Source: Candidatus Pygmaiobacter gallistercoris (lineage in GTDB: Bacteria; Bacillota; Clostridia; Oscillospirales; Ruminococcaceae). Taken from it: a DNA stretch of 5,499 nt. Below are positions 3,903 through 5,499 of this stretch, one piece after another. The DNA lies in NCBI GenBank assembly GCA_019113125.1, contig DXIA01000162.1, positions 1 to 5,499 on the forward strand, read 5' to 3'. The first letter of the stretch is position 1; each line of letters starts with the position of its first letter. The notes beneath the pieces are model-generated. The model ran no database searches. It was not told the DNA's origin and saw nothing but the letters and a program-made list of their open reading frames with translations. A program made the position numbers and the translations under genes.

Positions 3903-5499
3903 TCAGTCCTCATCCGAGGAGCGGTCCATGAACTTCTTGGCCTCCTCGATGACCTTGCCCTCCAGCTGGGAGGGAAGCTGCTCGTAGCGGACAAACTCAA
4001 AGGTGAAGGAACCCTGTCCGCGGGTCAGACTGCGGATGAAGGTGGTAAAATCGTGCATCTCGCTCATCGGGACCTCCGCCTCGATCAGCTGCATCCCGTC
4101 GCCGGCGCCGCTCATGCCGAGCACCCGGCCGCGGCGCTTGTTGATCTCCCCCATCACGTCGCCGGTATTGGTGTCGGGCACCACCGCCTTGAGCGAGCCG
4201 ATCGGCTCGAGCAGGACGGGGCCGGCCTCCGGCATCGCCGCCTTGTAGGCGAGCTTTGCCGCCATCCGGAAGGACTGCTCGTTCGAGTCGACCGGATGGT
4301 AGGAGCCGTCCAGCAATGTCGCCTTGAGTCCGACGACCGGATAACCGGCCAGCACGCCGTGGGCGACCGCCTCCTGCAGCCCCTTCTCGACCGCGGGGAA
4401 GAAATTCTTGGGCACCGCGCCGCCGAAGACCTTCTCCTCAAAGACCAGATCCTCGGAATCGGTCGGCTCAAACTCGATCCAGACATCGCCGAACTGGCCG
4501 TGGCCGCCCGACTGTTTCTTGTGACGACCCTGCTTTTTGACCTTCTTGCGCAGGCTCTCACGGTAGGGGATCCGGGGCACGGTCAGCTCAACCTCGACCC
4601 CGAACTTGGATTTCAGCTTGCTGACCACCACGTCGAGGTGCTGCTCGCCGAGGCCGGAGATGACCTGCTGCAGCGTCTCGGTGTTCATCTTGTAGGAGAG
4701 GGTGCAGTCCTCCTCCATCAGCCGGGAAAGCGCACCCGAGATCTTGCCCTCGTCCCCCTTCTGCTTGACCTTGAGGGCCATCGAGTAGGTGGGCACCGGG
4801 AAGGTCGGGGCGGGCGCCTTGAAGACCCGGCCGGGCGCACAGAGGGTGTCCCCCGTCTTGGCCGAGGTCAGCTTGGTGATCGCGCCGATATCGCCGGCGA
4901 GGATCTCCGGGGCGTCGGTCTGCTTTTTGCCCTGCAAAAACAGCAGCTTGCCCATCCGCTCGCTCTCGCCGGTGCGGGCGTTGACAATGGGGGAATCCCC
5001 CTTGAGGGTGCCCGAGAGCACCTTGACATAGCTCAGCTTGCCGACAAACGGGTCGGCGACCGTCTTGAAGACATAGACCTCGAGCGGGCCCTTCTCATCA
5101 CAGGTCAGCTCGACCGGCTCGCCGTCCTCCCCCTCGCCGACGACGGGGGCGGCCTCTGCCGGGGAGGGCATCAGGTGTTTCATGTAGTGGAGCATCGCGT
5201 CGATGCAGTCCAGCTTGGTCGAGCTGCCGCAGAAGACCGGGGTGATGCTGCCGGCCTTGATACCGGCCTTGACCCCCTGCTGCAGCTCCTCCTGGGTAAA
5301 GGGCTCGCCGGAGAAGAACTTCTCCATCAGCGCCTCGTCGGTCTCGGCGACCGCCTCGCTCATCGCCTCGACCAGACCGTCGAGCCGATGGCCGAAGCTG
5401 GGCATCGGCACGGTGTGGGGCACGCCGTTGACGTAGCTGTAAGCCTCCATCTTGATCAGATTGATATAGATGCGGCCGCCCGCCTGCTCTACCGGCACC
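3903..5499 (-). CDS. fusA: Elongation factor G-type GTPase (paralogue), N-terminus outside the window
   Basis: This is a 531-residue C-terminal portion of an EF-G family protein. EF-G uses GTP on the ribosome to drive translocation and, with RRF, ribosome recycling. About 165 residues are missing, including the P-loop, switches and NKxD motif, judging by the usual 690-700 residue length. Seen here, numbered within the fragment: the end of the G domain (to about 113, with ITPVFCGSSTKLDCID and the MPSP hinge), beta-barrel domain II (about 134-226), domain III (about 235-305, ISGLGEQHLDVVVSKLK), domain IV (about 307-430) and domain V (about 431-510, PIGSLKAVVPDTNTGDVMGEINKRRGRVLGM). The domain IV tip DGSYHPVDSNEQ keeps the family histidine (401). 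KKQSGGHGQFGDVWIEFEP (326-344) resembles the secondary EF-G-like group more than the canonical GRGQYGHV form, and no rpsL, rpsG or tuf is adjacent. I therefore infer a paralogue rather than the main EF-G. The reading frame is intact to the TGA at 3905-3903. Confidence 0.9.
   Translation of the reverse strand, partial: VPVEQAGGRIYINLIKMEAYSYVNGVPHTVPMPSFGHRLDGLVEAMSEAVAETDEALMEKFFSGEPFTQEELQQGVKAGIKAGSITPVFCGSSTKLDCIDAMLHYMKHLMPSPAEAAPVVGEGEDGEPVELTCDEKGPLEVYVFKTVADPFVGKLSYVKVLSGTLKGDSPIVNARTGESERMGKLLFLQGKKQTDAPEILAGDIGAITKLTSAKTGDTLCAPGRVFKAPAPTFPVPTYSMALKVKQKGDEGKISGALSRLMEEDCTLSYKMNTETLQQVISGLGEQHLDVVVSKLKSKFGVEVELTVPRIPYRESLRKKVKKQGRHKKQSGGHGQFGDVWIEFEPTDSEDLVFEEKVFGGAVPKNFFPAVEKGLQEAVAHGVLAGYPVVGLKATLLDGSYHPVDSNEQSFRMAAKLAYKAAMPEAGPVLLEPIGSLKAVVPDTNTGDVMGEINKRRGRVLGMSGAGDGMQLIEAEVPMSEMHDFTTFIRSLTRGQGSFTFEFVRYEQLPSQLEGKVIEEAKKFMDRSSDED

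Noticed and set aside
3867..4560. A plus-strand open frame from an ATG at 3867 with AGGAG just upstream, opposite the EF-G gene.
   Set aside because: The AGGAG is one base from the ATG, too close to work. The frame is the codon-register mirror of the EF-G gene and gives low-complexity Leu/His/Arg-rich sequence.
1..5499. CRISPR array, tRNA or rRNA genes, transposase or integrase, toxin-antitoxin pair.
   Set aside because: Nothing supporting any of these was seen on either strand: no spaced direct repeats, cloverleaf, transposase motifs or paired small genes.

Overview
The window comes from a fairly GC-rich genome with Bacillota-style signals. These are strong AGGAGG-type ribosome binding sites, a perfect TTGACA-17-TATAAT promoter, U-tailed hairpin terminators and a greA-lysS gene pair. 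Protein character and GC-rich third codon positions suggest a gut-type clostridial lineage such as Oscillospiraceae or a relative. That placement is inference from general familiarity, not from a search.

All convincing genes lie on the minus strand, so transcription runs from high to low coordinates. From right to left: (1) 5499-3903, the C-terminal three quarters of an elongation factor G paralogue, whose 5' end lies outside the window; (2) 3902-3593, an intergenic stretch holding an 18-bp GAAA-capped hairpin after the EF-G gene, a small second hairpin, an 11-bp inverted repeat bracketing the greA promoter, and the greA leader; (3) 3592-3110, greA; (4) a terminator-like hairpin in the 93-bp greA-lysS gap; (5) 3016-1055, lysS, encoding a lysyl-tRNA synthetase with an extra C-terminal tRNA-binding domain; (6) the lysS terminator at 1032-1002; (7) an AT-rich intergenic stretch with an inverted repeat and a good sigma-A-type promoter; (8) 841-1, a gene of unknown function that looks broken by a frame change near 790 and an in-frame TAG at 347-345, and that continues past the left edge.

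The recognised genes are translation and transcription housekeeping: translocation or ribosome work by the EF-G-type GTPase, rescue of backtracked RNA polymerase by GreA, and charging of tRNA-Lys by LysRS. I see no CRISPR array, rRNA, tRNA, complete mobile element or defence system. I do not find a clear undescribed system. The items most worth a second look are the decayed gene at the left end, the unusual transcription architecture around greA-lysS, and the hairpin behind the EF-G gene.
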